From positions 265,047,575 to 265,111,574 of the forward strand of contig CM070873.1 in assembly GCA_036365515.1 (NCBI GenBank): DNA of 64,000 nt, in the 5' to 3' direction. The stretch is from Torymus aiolomorphi. Its lineage: Eukaryota > Arthropoda > Insecta > Hymenoptera > Torymidae. A program made the translations under genes and the position numbers. Positions 1 to 9,299 of this stretch are shown here, piece after piece (the stretch's first letter is position 1; every line of letters begins with the position of its first letter). The notes under the pieces are model-generated. The model did not search any database. It was not told the origin of the DNA and saw only the letters and a list, made by a program, of their open reading frames with translations.

Positions 1-1
1 A

Positions 2-556
2 AATGTTCCTTGGATTGGTTCCGAGCTGAGGCAGCTGATCAACAAACGCAATGCGGCCCGTAGTCGATACAAACGTACTGGGCGCGCGGCTGTGTTGAAT
101 GAGTTCCTCAGGCTCGGCAATGAAGTTGACTTACGCAACTCGCAAGAGCGTAACTCCTTCCTTCATAAACGCCTCACTGACGCTCTTGATGATAATAAGG
201 ACATATGGAAGGAAATGCGTAAACTCGGCCTTCTACCAAAGCGTAGAGAGGATGATCACCATGGCTTTACGCCGGGGGAGCTGAACGCTCACTTTGCCGG
301 GATCTCTGTGTCTCCTCTTGAAAACGTCGACGAAGCAATGGACGTCATTTAACCTACGACAGAGGACGGTTCCTGTTTTAAACCAGTAACCTTGAGCGGC
401 GTAGTCCTTGCAGTATCACATTTCTCCTCGCAGACAAAGGGGGTAGACGGAGTTCCCCAGAGTGTGATCGTGAAAGCTTTACCTATAATCGGCGAATTTT
501 TAGTTTCATCATTCAAGAGGGCGGTGCGTCAACCTTTTATTGATCTCGATCCTTAG
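2..556 (+). pseudogene. Non-LTR retrotransposon ORF2 fragment (element A)
   Basis: The frame is open from the window edge and translates to the linker between endonuclease and reverse transcriptase of a non-LTR element. It has a PWI..EL..LI..RN.A...Y pattern near the edge, LNAHFAG around 285, and after one in-frame TAA (350-352) a KGVDGVPQ motif typical of RT block 1-2. The frame ends at TAG about 554. The fingers, palm and YADD region are missing and the sequence passes directly into a 3' UTR, so the element is internally deleted as well as cut by the window edge. It is related to, but clearly different from, element B downstream (both share LNAHF and PWI..LI..RN). Clade is uncertain; the Jockey/I/R1 group is likely. 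Confidence 0.75.
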
Positions 557-1068
557 CTTCTCTTGGTGGGAAAGGAGCCTTCTAGAAACTTCTAGTAAAT
601 AGACCGTGTAATTTTATTCTAACTTATGACTCTGCCAAGTAGCTTTATACTGTGATTCTAGTCATTATGACTCTGCCAAGTGGCTTTTTACTACGATTCT
701 AGTCCTTATGACTCTGCCAAGTGGCATTATACTGTGATATTAGCCTAGGATATATAATGAACTGTAATATTTTAATTTTAATATTGAATTTAATTTTAAC
801 TTTTAATTTTTCTTTTACTCTTACTTTTTTTACTTTTTATACTTTTACTTTTGGCAAAACTATTAACTGTATTAATTGTATTACAAAATGATATTTATTT
901 ATGTATTTGCGATCTTTGTTATTTTTTATTTTTATATTTGTCTCTTTCTTGATTTTATGTAGTATTTTGAAATTGTTTTAATTTGACTTTGTATAGTATA
1001 TTACTATTGTATGCATTTCGCTTGTTGTTTTATGTATCAAGTTTTGCCATACAGACGAATAAAGAGAT
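557..1068 (+). other. 3' UTR of element A
   Basis: AT-rich non-coding sequence following the truncated ORF2. It contains a three-copy 41-bp tandem repeat and ends with AATAAAGAGAT directly before a (TC)n tract. It has no poly(A) tail of its own, so the TC tract appears to be where the element ends. Confidence 0.5.
624..746 (+). repeat. 41-bp tandem repeat, 3 copies
   Basis: The unit begins TTATGACTCTGCCAAGT. Starts are at about 625, 666 and 707, a period of 41 bp, with a few substitutions between units. It lies in the 3' UTR of element A; 3' UTR minisatellites are common in non-LTR elements. Confidence 0.85.

Positions 1069-1096
<28 letters not shown>
1069..1096. repeat. (TC)14 microsatellite
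   Basis: Pure TC dinucleotide run exactly between the 3' end of element A and the 5' end of element B. Confidence 0.95.
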
Positions 1097-1099
<3 letters not shown>

Positions 1100-1331
1100 G
1101 AGTTGAGTAGTCAGTGTACCGGTCGCTCCGCCTTTTCTTAAGCCGTGTGTTGTCTGCCGAAGACGTCTTTTCCGGTCGAATCTACTGTCCCACTCAGTTT
1201 TGCATCGGGTTCGAGGTGATACATTTTTCATCCGTGTTTCGCCAAGGACATCTTCAGCATTCATCATTTTTTAAATCAAGATTCTTACCTCAATCTAAAT
1301 GATTCGGCACATTCTCTTCGCTTGATTGATT

Positions 1332-2486
1332 ATGGCTATGAGCGGGCAAAATCAAAACAAAAGACAGCGCACGGACCATGTCAGTGACGACGAGGATGAG
1401 GACGGCGAGGTACCCCCACCACAGCTTCTATCGCTTAAAGAGCTAATGACTCTTGACTCTATCAGCCGACGTCTCAGCACATCGCGATGATCTTATAAAC
1501 ATTTTGAGAAACGAAAAGGACACGGATATGAAAGCGAAATTACGGACCGCGATCACTTGTTTTTGCGACGCATTCCATAAAGTTTCCCTGTCTTACTCGC
1601 ATGTACTTGGCTCCGAAAATACGGCTAAGAGTCTTAAAAATGATATCAACAGCGTCGTCGACTACGTCAAAACCTCGAGTGTGTCTCTGGATGCTATTTC
1701 ATCCATTGTTAAAAACGTCGCCTCTACTCAGGATCGCTCCTACGCCAGCATAGTTAGTGCCTCAACTACACATGATAGAGGTAATCAGCGTAAAACCATG
1801 ATTCTCGACAAGGGCAAGACGTTACCAATACTAAAGCGAAACTCTTGGAGGTAATCAAGCCTGCTGAGCTTGGTCTTCGCATCACTCGTATATTTTACAC
1901 CGCCAATAACTCCGTCATCGTGGAAGGTAACCCGCGCAACTCTGCCATCTTGCGAAACTGTGCACCACTGCTGGATGCTGGCCTCAAGATAAAGGACAAA
2001 GTGAAAAGGACTGCTGGTCTTCGCAGCGACGAAATTCGCGTTGCCCTGCACATGCAGAATTTTCCCGATAACATCATTGATGACTTTAAAGTGGTTTACC
2101 TCTTCCCGGTACGCGAAGGCAGGAAAGTGCGCTCCTGTATAATTGAAACTACGTCGGATTGCAGGAAAGCACTCTGTACCTCAAATCGGGTTTATATTGG
2201 CATGCGCTCGTGTCGCTGTGCGGACCATATTTCGATTACACAGTGTTTTAACTGCCACAAATTCGGGCACATTGCGAAAGAGTGTACTCTCAAAGCACCT
2301 CTGTGCGGTTCTTGCGCTGGATCACATCCGTTTAAGGACTGCGTTTCGAAAACTGCCTTATGTTGCGCTAACTGTAAAGCTACAAGTGGCAACGATACAA
2401 AACACGCAGCATTCGACAGGCTTAAATGTCCTGTGTTCCGCGCTAAGTTAACGCTTAAATCAGCATCGGTCAATTATGGCTCGTAA
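1332..2486 (+). pseudogene. Element B ORF1, gag-like nucleic-acid-binding protein
   Basis: ATG at 1332 opens a polar, acidic N-terminus (MAMSGQNQNK, then a DDEDEDGE stretch). The frame changes near 1450 and again near 1845, so three frames are needed to read the protein through. The C-terminal part (1845-2486) has an arginine-rich middle and three zinc knuckles: CFNCHKFGHIAKEC, a CGSCAGSHPFKDC variant, and a third beginning CANC. This layout is standard for ORF1 of Jockey/I/R1-type elements, where the protein packages the element RNA. It ends with TAA just before the ORF2 region. The two frameshifts make it a pseudogene. Confidence 0.75.
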
Positions 2487-5125
2487 TGGTTATGTGCACG
2501 CCCCTGCTCCCCCCGCGACGGCATCTTCACTTAATATCAACTTCTGTTATTCGCGGAGTCGTTATCGGCGCATCTACATGACCTCCAAACGGCTGTCTTC
2601 GACAATCAAATTCATGTTTTCGGCATCTCGGAGTCGTTCCTTAAATCTATCATCGCGTCGAGGCCCGTCGAAATTTTGGGCTTCAAACTATTCCGTGTTG
2701 ACCGTCTCAGCATAGACCGCGGTGGAGTTGCTATTTACGTACACGAATCTATCTCTGTGCGTGAAGTCTGCCGATCTCCCCAGAGTGAAATTTATGTAAA
2801 AAGACCGGAATTTTTATTTCTCGAACTCACTGTAGGCCGCTCCAAACTCTTATGTGGCACTATTTATAGCGTGCCTCACTGTGGCCACTGGTCTGACGTC
2901 GAGGAAGCCATATTGAATTGCAATAATACCTTCGATGCCACCATCATTAATGGCGACTTTAACATCAACTGGCTCGAATCCTGTTCTACGCGACGCATTA
3001 TGTACGATTCACTCATTAGCTGCAGTCTCGAGAGAGTGCCCTTTGACACCACCTACCATCCTCTCAACAAATCACCATCGACGATCGATTACATATATGT
3101 GTTAGTGATCTGTCACTGGTCGCTAAATATAAACAGGTGCACTGTCCCGCAATCTCGAGGCATGATCTCATCTTCGCTTCACTGGCTTTCTCGGTGCCCT
3201 CCATTACTCCGCGCACCGTCACACGGCGCTCATATAGGTCATTCTGCCTTGAACACCTTCAACACGATTTAGAAGCTCTCGATTGGCAAAGTGTGGTCGA
3301 TTCACAGGACCTCAATAGTAAAGTCACGGTGCTAACAGTCGTTATCACATCGACTTATGATACTCATGCACCTTTTCGCACGTTCGTGGTTAAAGGGAAC
3401 GATGTCCATGGATCATACCATCAATTAAACGGCTCATTAATGAGCGCAACAAAGCCTGGAAACGTTTCAAGAGAATCGGTGGCGCCGACGCCCGTTCTCA
3501 TTTTAACTCACTTCGGAACCGGATGCAAACGGACGTGCGTAATACTAAGTTTAATTTCTTTAAATCTAAGCTAAGTAATGCGTCTAGCTCGACCTACATG
3601 TGGAGGACTCTCAGTGAGCCTGGGCTTTCTAAACGCTCTCAAGATACGCCGACTCCGTTCGATGCTGACACTCTTAACGCGCATTTCGTCAATGCTGACA
3701 CCACCTCCTCGAATCTACCTTGTCGGCCAACCGCGCATATAGCGCCTGATGATCGATTTTTCTTCAGGCACGTCGAAGCCGCGGGCGTTATCGAAGCTAC
3801 AAAGTCGGCTCGCTCTAATGCCGCTGGGCCCAATGGGATTCGACTGCGTCAATTGAAAGACTGCCTACCTGTGATTCTGACGTTATTTTTGCATATCTTC
3901 GATTTTTCGTTTCAATCGGGTATTTTTCCAATACTTTGGAAACAAGCTGTTGTTCGCCCCCTTCCGAAAAATAATAAAGCGACGTCACTATCTGATTTCC
4001 GGCCAATCAGCATTCTTTGCTCCATATCAAAAATCTTGGAAACTTTGGCGACCACGCCAATCAGGAGGTTCATCGATGAGCGAGGAATTTTGGATACCCA
4101 CCAGTCGGGGTTTTAGGAATGGATTCAGTACGCACTCGGCACTTGTTAAAATGGTCGACGATTTTAGAGGGGCTATTAACTCTAAACGCATCACGTTACT
4201 GGTCACGATCGATTTTTCGCGAGCATTCGACGTGATGGACATTAATGTGCTCATCAGCAAGTTGCGTACCTACGGCTTTTCTCATTCTTCCTGCTGCTGG
4301 ATACGCTCCTTTCTATCGGGCCGCTCGCAAACTGCTGTGTTACCGGATGGCTCTACGTCAACGCTGTTAAGCAGATTATCTGGTGTCCCTCAAGGAAGTG
4401 TGTTGGGGCCGCTTCTATTTTCATTATTTATTAATGATCTAACATCTGCCCTTCAATTCTGCAAGTGTCATCTATACGCCGACGATTTCGTCATCTACTG
4501 CAGCGGTAGCTTCAAGGATATCAACAGTATTATCGAGAAAATAAATTTAGATCTGGCTAATGTCTCGCGTTGGGCTTCCGATAATGGTCTTGCTGTGAAT
4601 GTCAGTAAGACCCAGGCTATGTGGATTGGTTCAAGAGGCTACAAGACTAAAGTTAATGAAGCCCCCGGTCCTTCTTGATGCAACGTCATTAATATGAGCA
4701 ATTCACTCAAGGTTCTCGGGATCACCATCGACAACTCGCTCACATGGAAGGACTAGTGCAACATTACTGCCAAGAAAAGTTTTGCCGCTCTTGCGCGTTT
4801 ACGCAAGAATCAAGGGTTTCTACCATCGTCCATGAAGCTAATGCTAATTAAAACCCTCATATTTTCATACTTCGACTACTGTGCTAGCCTGTTCCTGGGA
4901 CTGTCCAACGAGCTTACCGTGACGCTTACGAGATGTATGAATGCGGCGATCCGGTTCGCCACCGGCACCAAGTTATTTGACCACATCACGCTGGACTATA
5001 TCTCCAATAAGTTGCTGCCCCTAAAGATCAGGCGCGAGTACCTCGTATTGTGCTTCCTAGCTTCTGTATTAAAGAGCGGCAATTCTCCTTATCTTGCCAA
5101 CTGCTTCGTTACTGTATCGTTGTAC
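2476..5125 (+). pseudogene. Element B ORF2: endonuclease and reverse transcriptase
   Basis: The frame is broken, but the domains are in the expected order. Endonuclease, about 2590-3190: FGISESFL, DRGGVAIYV, INGDFN, then STIDYIYV and a SxHDLIF-type end that reads SRHDLIF here. Linker with LINERN and LNAHF. RT, about 3790-4680: AAGPNGIRLRQL, DFRPISILCSISKILE, DFSRAFD, GVPQGSVLGPLLFSLFINDL, and the catalytic HLYADDF near 4476. The C-terminal segment, 4690-5120, includes IRREYLVLCFLASVL. Frameshifts lie near 2575, 3110, 3390 and 4110, and there is a TGA about 4676 and a TAG in the block near 4754. It is truncated before its natural end. Confidence 0.8.
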
Positions 5126-5130
5126 TTTTC

Positions 5131-5608
5131 CAATCTCATTTTTTTTTAATTTTTTTCTACACACAATTTCTAATGCTGTAGATTCCTTTAAATACAAATC
5201 GTCCAATTTCTTTATTATTTTATACGCAATATCTTCTTCATACACAAACTCCAATTGTTTGTTGGAAATGGCACAATAAATCAAATTTATGGCCTTCAAG
5301 TCACTTTCTTCCCAGTCATCTTTGTCTGCAGCAATTTTTGCTCTGGTTATAACTACGTCACATTTTTTCAACTTTAGGTACATCGTAATCCTTTTCTTCC
5401 ACATACTACAGTCTTCTCCATCAAACACCGGTATCGTGATTTCCTTTCTCTCCATTTTGTATTCTTCGTACTCGAACGTTCCTTCTTGTTCGGAATTTTC
5501 TTCTTGCTTGACCTTCGAGGTCGTGTCTTCTTCAATAGGTGTCTCGAACGTTCCTTCATGTTCGGACTCTTCTTTTTGGTCGATTTTTAACTCCGATTCT
5601 TTTTCCAT
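5131..5608 (-). pseudogene. Copia gag N-terminal fragment
   Basis: Starts at the ATG complement at 5606-5608 with MEKESELKIDQKEE. A very acidic N-terminus with two repeated EQEGTFE/EHEGTFE-like units is followed by the Copia gag core: IPVFDGEDCSMWKKRI, then NLIYCAISNKQLEFV, YKIIKKLDDLYLKES and EIVCRKKLKK. These match the Ty1/Copia gag domain (DUF4219/UBN2-like) and align by pattern with the gag at 50.3-51.6 kb. The zinc knuckle, protease and pol are absent; residues after about 5150 come from neighbouring sequence. Confidence 0.75.
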
Positions 5609-5700
5609 ATACGGTTCTCACGGCACTCACACGACACTTTTAATTTTCTCTACACAACATGAGAGTCGATGTAGGCGATAATGGAGAAACTACTAACCAC

Positions 5701-5712
5701 GCTCTGTTACCA
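5701..5712 (-). promoter_or_regulatory. Primer-binding site, initiator tRNA-Met type
   Basis: The minus-strand sequence TGGTAACAGAGC directly abuts the LTR. It differs by one base from the common Copia site TGGTATCAGAGC and is close to the complement of the 3' end of initiator tRNA-Met. Confidence 0.7.
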
Positions 5713-6014
5713 TGTTGAGGTGTGATTTTGAATAAGTAGGAGAGACTATTTTATTGTATGAAATAAAAATAATGACTGGTTTATTCAGATTAAAATTACA
5801 TGATATCAGGCGTATAGTCAGGCGTACAGCAGTAGAGAGGGCAGCGTGTCGCTCGCTGCCGCTCGACATACCTTCTTATTCGCGCACACACTAGGGAGGG
5901 GAGACTTACATGTGTGCACTCGGACTCACGTTCGCGCGCTCTCGACACAGTAGTGCGCTCACACATACTATACATTTTCTACGCGCACAATATAGATGTA
6001 CACCTTTTTCAACA
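5713..6014 (-). repeat. Copia LTR (about 302 bp)
   Basis: Bounded by TGTTGA and TCAACA (5'-TG...CA-3' with a 5-bp inverted repeat). It ends exactly at the primer-binding site. It contains an AATAAA-like signal (minus strand, near 5770) and GC-rich stretches with CTCTC and GCGCGC runs. No second LTR of this sequence was seen in the window. Confidence 0.75.
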
Positions 6015-6127
6015 AAAATAAACAATTATTAAAAATCATTGATAATTTAGATGAATAATCAAAATTAAATAGTAATTAAATGAATATGATGCACCTTATG
6101 TATATGAAAATGCCCTATCCCTTTCAA

Positions 6128-6200
6128 GCGAATGATGGCGTAATGGATAGCGTGTGTGCCTAGTAACTCAAAGTTCGTGGGTTCGATTCTCGGTTAGGCG
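6128..6200 (+). other. tRNA-like sequence or tRNA-derived SINE head
   Basis: Contains an A-box-like TGGCGTAATGG followed about 45 nt later by a near-perfect B box, GGTTCGATTCT, with spacing right for an RNA polymerase III promoter. The acceptor and anticodon stems pair poorly, so it is probably not a functional tRNA. It could be a tRNA pseudogene or the 5' end of a SINE; the sequence after it is AT-rich and unassigned. Confidence 0.45.
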
Positions 6201-6316
6201 AAAATTTTAAGTAAGGTTTCTTCTGCGATAGCGTAATTGCGATTCATTTAAGAAACAAGTTTCTTTAACGAATATGCATTGCATAATATTTTTTTATGTG
6301 TGTATTTTTTCCAGTA

Positions 6317-6428
6317 TCTCACGTGAGTACTCACGCGCTTTCTCACGTGAGTACTCACATGAGAAAATGGTCGAAAACCTCACGTGAGTACTCACGCACT
6401 TACTCACGTGATTTTTTTTAATAGGGTT
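6317..6428. repeat. Array of CACGTG palindromes
   Basis: Four CACGTG hexamers (6320, 6344, 6381, 6405), three of them within the 15-mer CACGTGAGTACTCAC, which is itself largely self-complementary. The block ends TTTTTTTAATAGGG, resembling the CCCTRYTGAAAAA ends of palindromic elements at 37.7 and 38.9-39.6 kb. Probably the remnant of a foldback MITE. Confidence 0.6.
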
Positions 6429-6436
6429 AATCTTAT
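6423..6436 (+). repeat. Target-site duplication, left copy (Penelope pair)
   Basis: AGGGTTAATCTTAT is present here and again at 11774-11787, flanking the Penelope composite. Penelope insertions make target duplications of variable length, so this fits one insertion event. Confidence 0.6.
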
Positions 6437-6505
6437 GTAGTTAATTGTCGCAAATGGCAGTCATAGTAGAAAGTTAAGTAAGTTAGGAAGCTGATGGTTC
6501 TACTG

Positions 6506-6660
6506 CCTAGGTAGTAATTAAATAAAAACAAAAGTTTTTAAAAAATTTGTTCCGACGTTTCGGACGTTTTATTTCCGTCCCTTTTCAAGGTCTGTGAAAA
6601 TACACACGAAATACAAGTTTATTAACATAAAAAAAAGACACTAAAATTGATAAACACTCG
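6506..6660 (-). repeat. Penelope terminal repeat, 3' end of the minus copy
   Basis: Begins CCTAGGTAGTAATTAAAT and is repeated directly at 9140 and inverted at 11640-11773. It includes a GAAAC-containing hammerhead-like motif (about 6552-6590) and the end of the 3' UTR. Confidence 0.7.
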
Positions 6661-6861
6661 CTTAACAACACTTACCAAAAAACTATATATACAAATATAA
6701 ATAAGTGGACACAATAAGAGACCACTAGTCAAAGTGAGACGGCGCACGCAATTTCCCAGTATTTATCATCTCTAGAGTATGTATAGGAGGGGTAAGAACT
6801 ACGAAACACTTTAGCCATAAATACACAATAAGATATGTAAACCTATAATAGTAAGCCTTGT

Positions 6862-9139
6862 TTATATCAACTTATTATTATTAATAAAAATTTTATAATC
6901 TGACTTCAAAAAATTAGTGTCAAACTGTCTATTCAAACTATTGCATTGGGAATGGATATGTAGCATTTCAGATAGTAATCTTTTCTGTAAATTAGGCTCG
7001 TGATCTAAAATTTTAATATTTTTGAAATCGATTTTATGATTAGTATTCGCTATATGTCCGTGTAAAACTGACTTGTCTCTCTTAAATTTACAATCGCTAA
7101 CATGTTCTTTGCTTCTTACAATCAATTTTCGAGAAGTTTGTCCCACGTACAACGCATCACAATCGCAACAATTAATTTTGTATACAACTTGAGATTTTTC
7201 ATTTTTATGGTATCTATCTTTTCCTAGTCTAATTATATGATTGAATTTATTGGAGATTGAATTAATCATAATTAAGTTGTAACACTTACAGATATTTTTT
7301 AATTCCGGGTTGATATATTTAATAAATGGGAAAACTAAAATGCTATGAAAATTTATGTTCTTAGAATTACAAGTATTTTTATTATTATTTTTAATGTGTA
7401 ATATACGTTTATTGATATGTTTATTAATGAAATCCATAGGATAATCATTCTCCAATAATAAATCTCTAATTAGATTAAGATTCTTATCATGGAAGTGTGT
7501 ATCAGCTAAATTAATACATTTGTCAACTAAAGAACATATTATACCAATCTTATTACTAATCGGGTGGTGAGAAATAAAATTTAGAAATCTACCAGAAAAA
7601 GTTGGTTTCCTATACCAATCCGTGGAAATTTTTTGTTCGTTATGAATAATAAGAAGATCTAGAAAACTTATTTTATTGTTGCTTGGTGTCTCGACTGTAA
7701 ATTGTAAATTCTTATCAAAACTATTAAATAAATTTGCTGTATAATCTATCATATTCGCAGGAACACATACAATAATATCATCAACATATCTATAGTAAAA
7801 CGGTACAGGAAAGCAAATTTTTGATAAGGCTTGATTTTCTAAGTCTTCCATGACAATATCAGCTAAGATTGGACTTAAGGGGTTGCCCATGGCAGCTCCA
7901 AATATTTGTTTGTAAAAAGTGTGATTAAATACAAAGTAATTGTTGTGTAGGATAAACCTAAGAACATTTATGAATTCGCTACAGTTAAGTTCGCAAAGAT
8001 TATACAATTGATTCCAACGTTTTTCTATTGAGTCGAAAATTAAATAATCCGCAACATTTGTAAACAAACTAACAACGTCTAAGCTGATAATGGTATATCC
8101 AGCCGGTATAACTATGTTTTCAATTTTTTGTTTTAAGTCTAAACTATTAGTAACGTGTGAATTAGGCCTTTTAAATTGTTAAAGAGAAACTTAGCAAGCA
8201 TTTTGGATAAATAATATGTAGGAGTGTTAATAGCAGAGATTATCGGTCTAACAGGAAAATTGATCTTATGTATTTTAACGAGACCGTAAGCTCTGGCTAT
8301 TGTACATTTATTCGAAATAGGTTGTAATTTTTGAAAAAATGTTATTTGTCTTAGGTTTTTTATAAGTGCGTCTGTGTTTTTTTCCAAAGAAGGGAGAGGA
8401 TTTTTCTTAACCATACAATAATATTTAGAGTCAGATAATAAATTAATCATTTTTTCACAGTATTTTCGTTTATCAATAACAACAGTACTATTTCCTTTAT
8501 CTGCTCGTGTTACTAAAAGATTATTGTCGTTCTTTAGAAATTCTTTTGTTCTTTTTAAATCGATCTTGAGCCTTTTATCGAAAAAATCTAAACTAAATTT
8601 TTTATTCTGATGTTTACTTAAAATATTCATAATCTTATTTCTTATATTCTTAGAAAATTCAGAATCTACAGTTTTGTCATTTAAAAAGTATTCTAAGTTT
8701 TTATAATTTCTAAAACATTATTATTCTCTAATTTCTCCGTGAAGTTGAATTTATCACCGAGCCTTAAAATGTCAATTACAAACGGAGGTAGTTGGACATT
8801 AGAAAGGTTCACTAACCATTTATCATTAGATATATTATGCGAAAGTTCATTGACATGCGTATTGTTTTGGTTGAGGTCAATAGCCCTTGCGTTATATGAA
8901 GTATCAGATCTATATGTGTTTTTAGTTAAAACTGTATTGTATCTTTGTAAATATAAATTTTCTAATTTACTATCGAGTTTCTCTTCAACTTTTTCCATTA
9001 TAAACATTAGTTTTGTATTATAAAAATGCGTGAACAAGTTAGTCAGATTTGGATTCGTGTGTTTATTTAATAAGTTCTTAAAGTTCGATATTTTATTTAT
9101 AAGAAATCTCTTATGGAGGTTTATGTCTGAAATCTCTAT
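6862..9139 (-). pseudogene. Penelope RT plus GIY-YIG endonuclease, frameshifted copy
   Basis: The frame is open from the central junction at 9139 to the stop at 6862, except for one lost A in an A5 run near 8170 (A4 here, A5 in the plus copy), which shifts the frame. Domains: N-terminal coiled, lysine-rich region; RT with VTRADKGNSTVV, FPVRPIISA, FGAAMGNPLSP and the catalytic YRYVDDII near 7790; C-terminal GIY-YIG domain with LYVGQTSRKLIVRSKEH near 7130. It keeps about 45 N-terminal residues (with no ATG before the junction) that the plus copy lacks. Confidence 0.85.
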
Positions 9140-9299
9140 CCTAGGTAGTAATTAAATAAAAACAAAAGTTTTTAAAAAATTTATTCCGACGTTTCGGACG
9201 GTTTATTTCCGTCCCTTTTCAAGGTCTGTGAAAATACACACGAAATACAAGTTTATTAACATAAAAAAAAAGACACTAAAATTGATAAATACTCGCTTA
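9140..9299 (+). repeat. Penelope terminal repeat fragment at the central junction
   Basis: Direct copy of 6506-6660 with few changes, inverted relative to the plus-strand element that follows. It contains the hammerhead-like motif at about 9185-9226. The upstream part of the plus ORF reads through it, so the first natural ATG of that ORF is just at its edge (9300). Confidence 0.75.

Larger units (their letters stand above)
1097..5130 (+). mobile_element. Non-LTR retrotransposon (element B), degraded, two ORFs
   Basis: The element starts right after the TC tract with a roughly 235-bp 5' leader, followed by a gag-like ORF1 with three CCHC knuckles and an ORF2 with AP-type endonuclease and RT. 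Its 3' end is lost where a Copia fragment on the opposite strand begins around 5125-5150. Several frameshifts and stop codons make it inactive. The two-ORF layout with CCHC knuckles in ORF1 fits the Jockey/I/R1 superfamilies; the exact clade cannot be fixed by eye. Confidence 0.8.
5131..6014 (-). mobile_element. Copia-type LTR retrotransposon, 5' fragment
   Basis: Reading on the minus strand: an LTR (6014 to 5713), an adjacent primer-binding site, and the first half of gag. The rest of the element is missing; it stops at the junction with non-LTR element B around 5130-5150. The gag resembles that of the larger Copia element at 50-55 kb but is clearly diverged, so it is a different family or an old copy. 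Confidence 0.75.
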
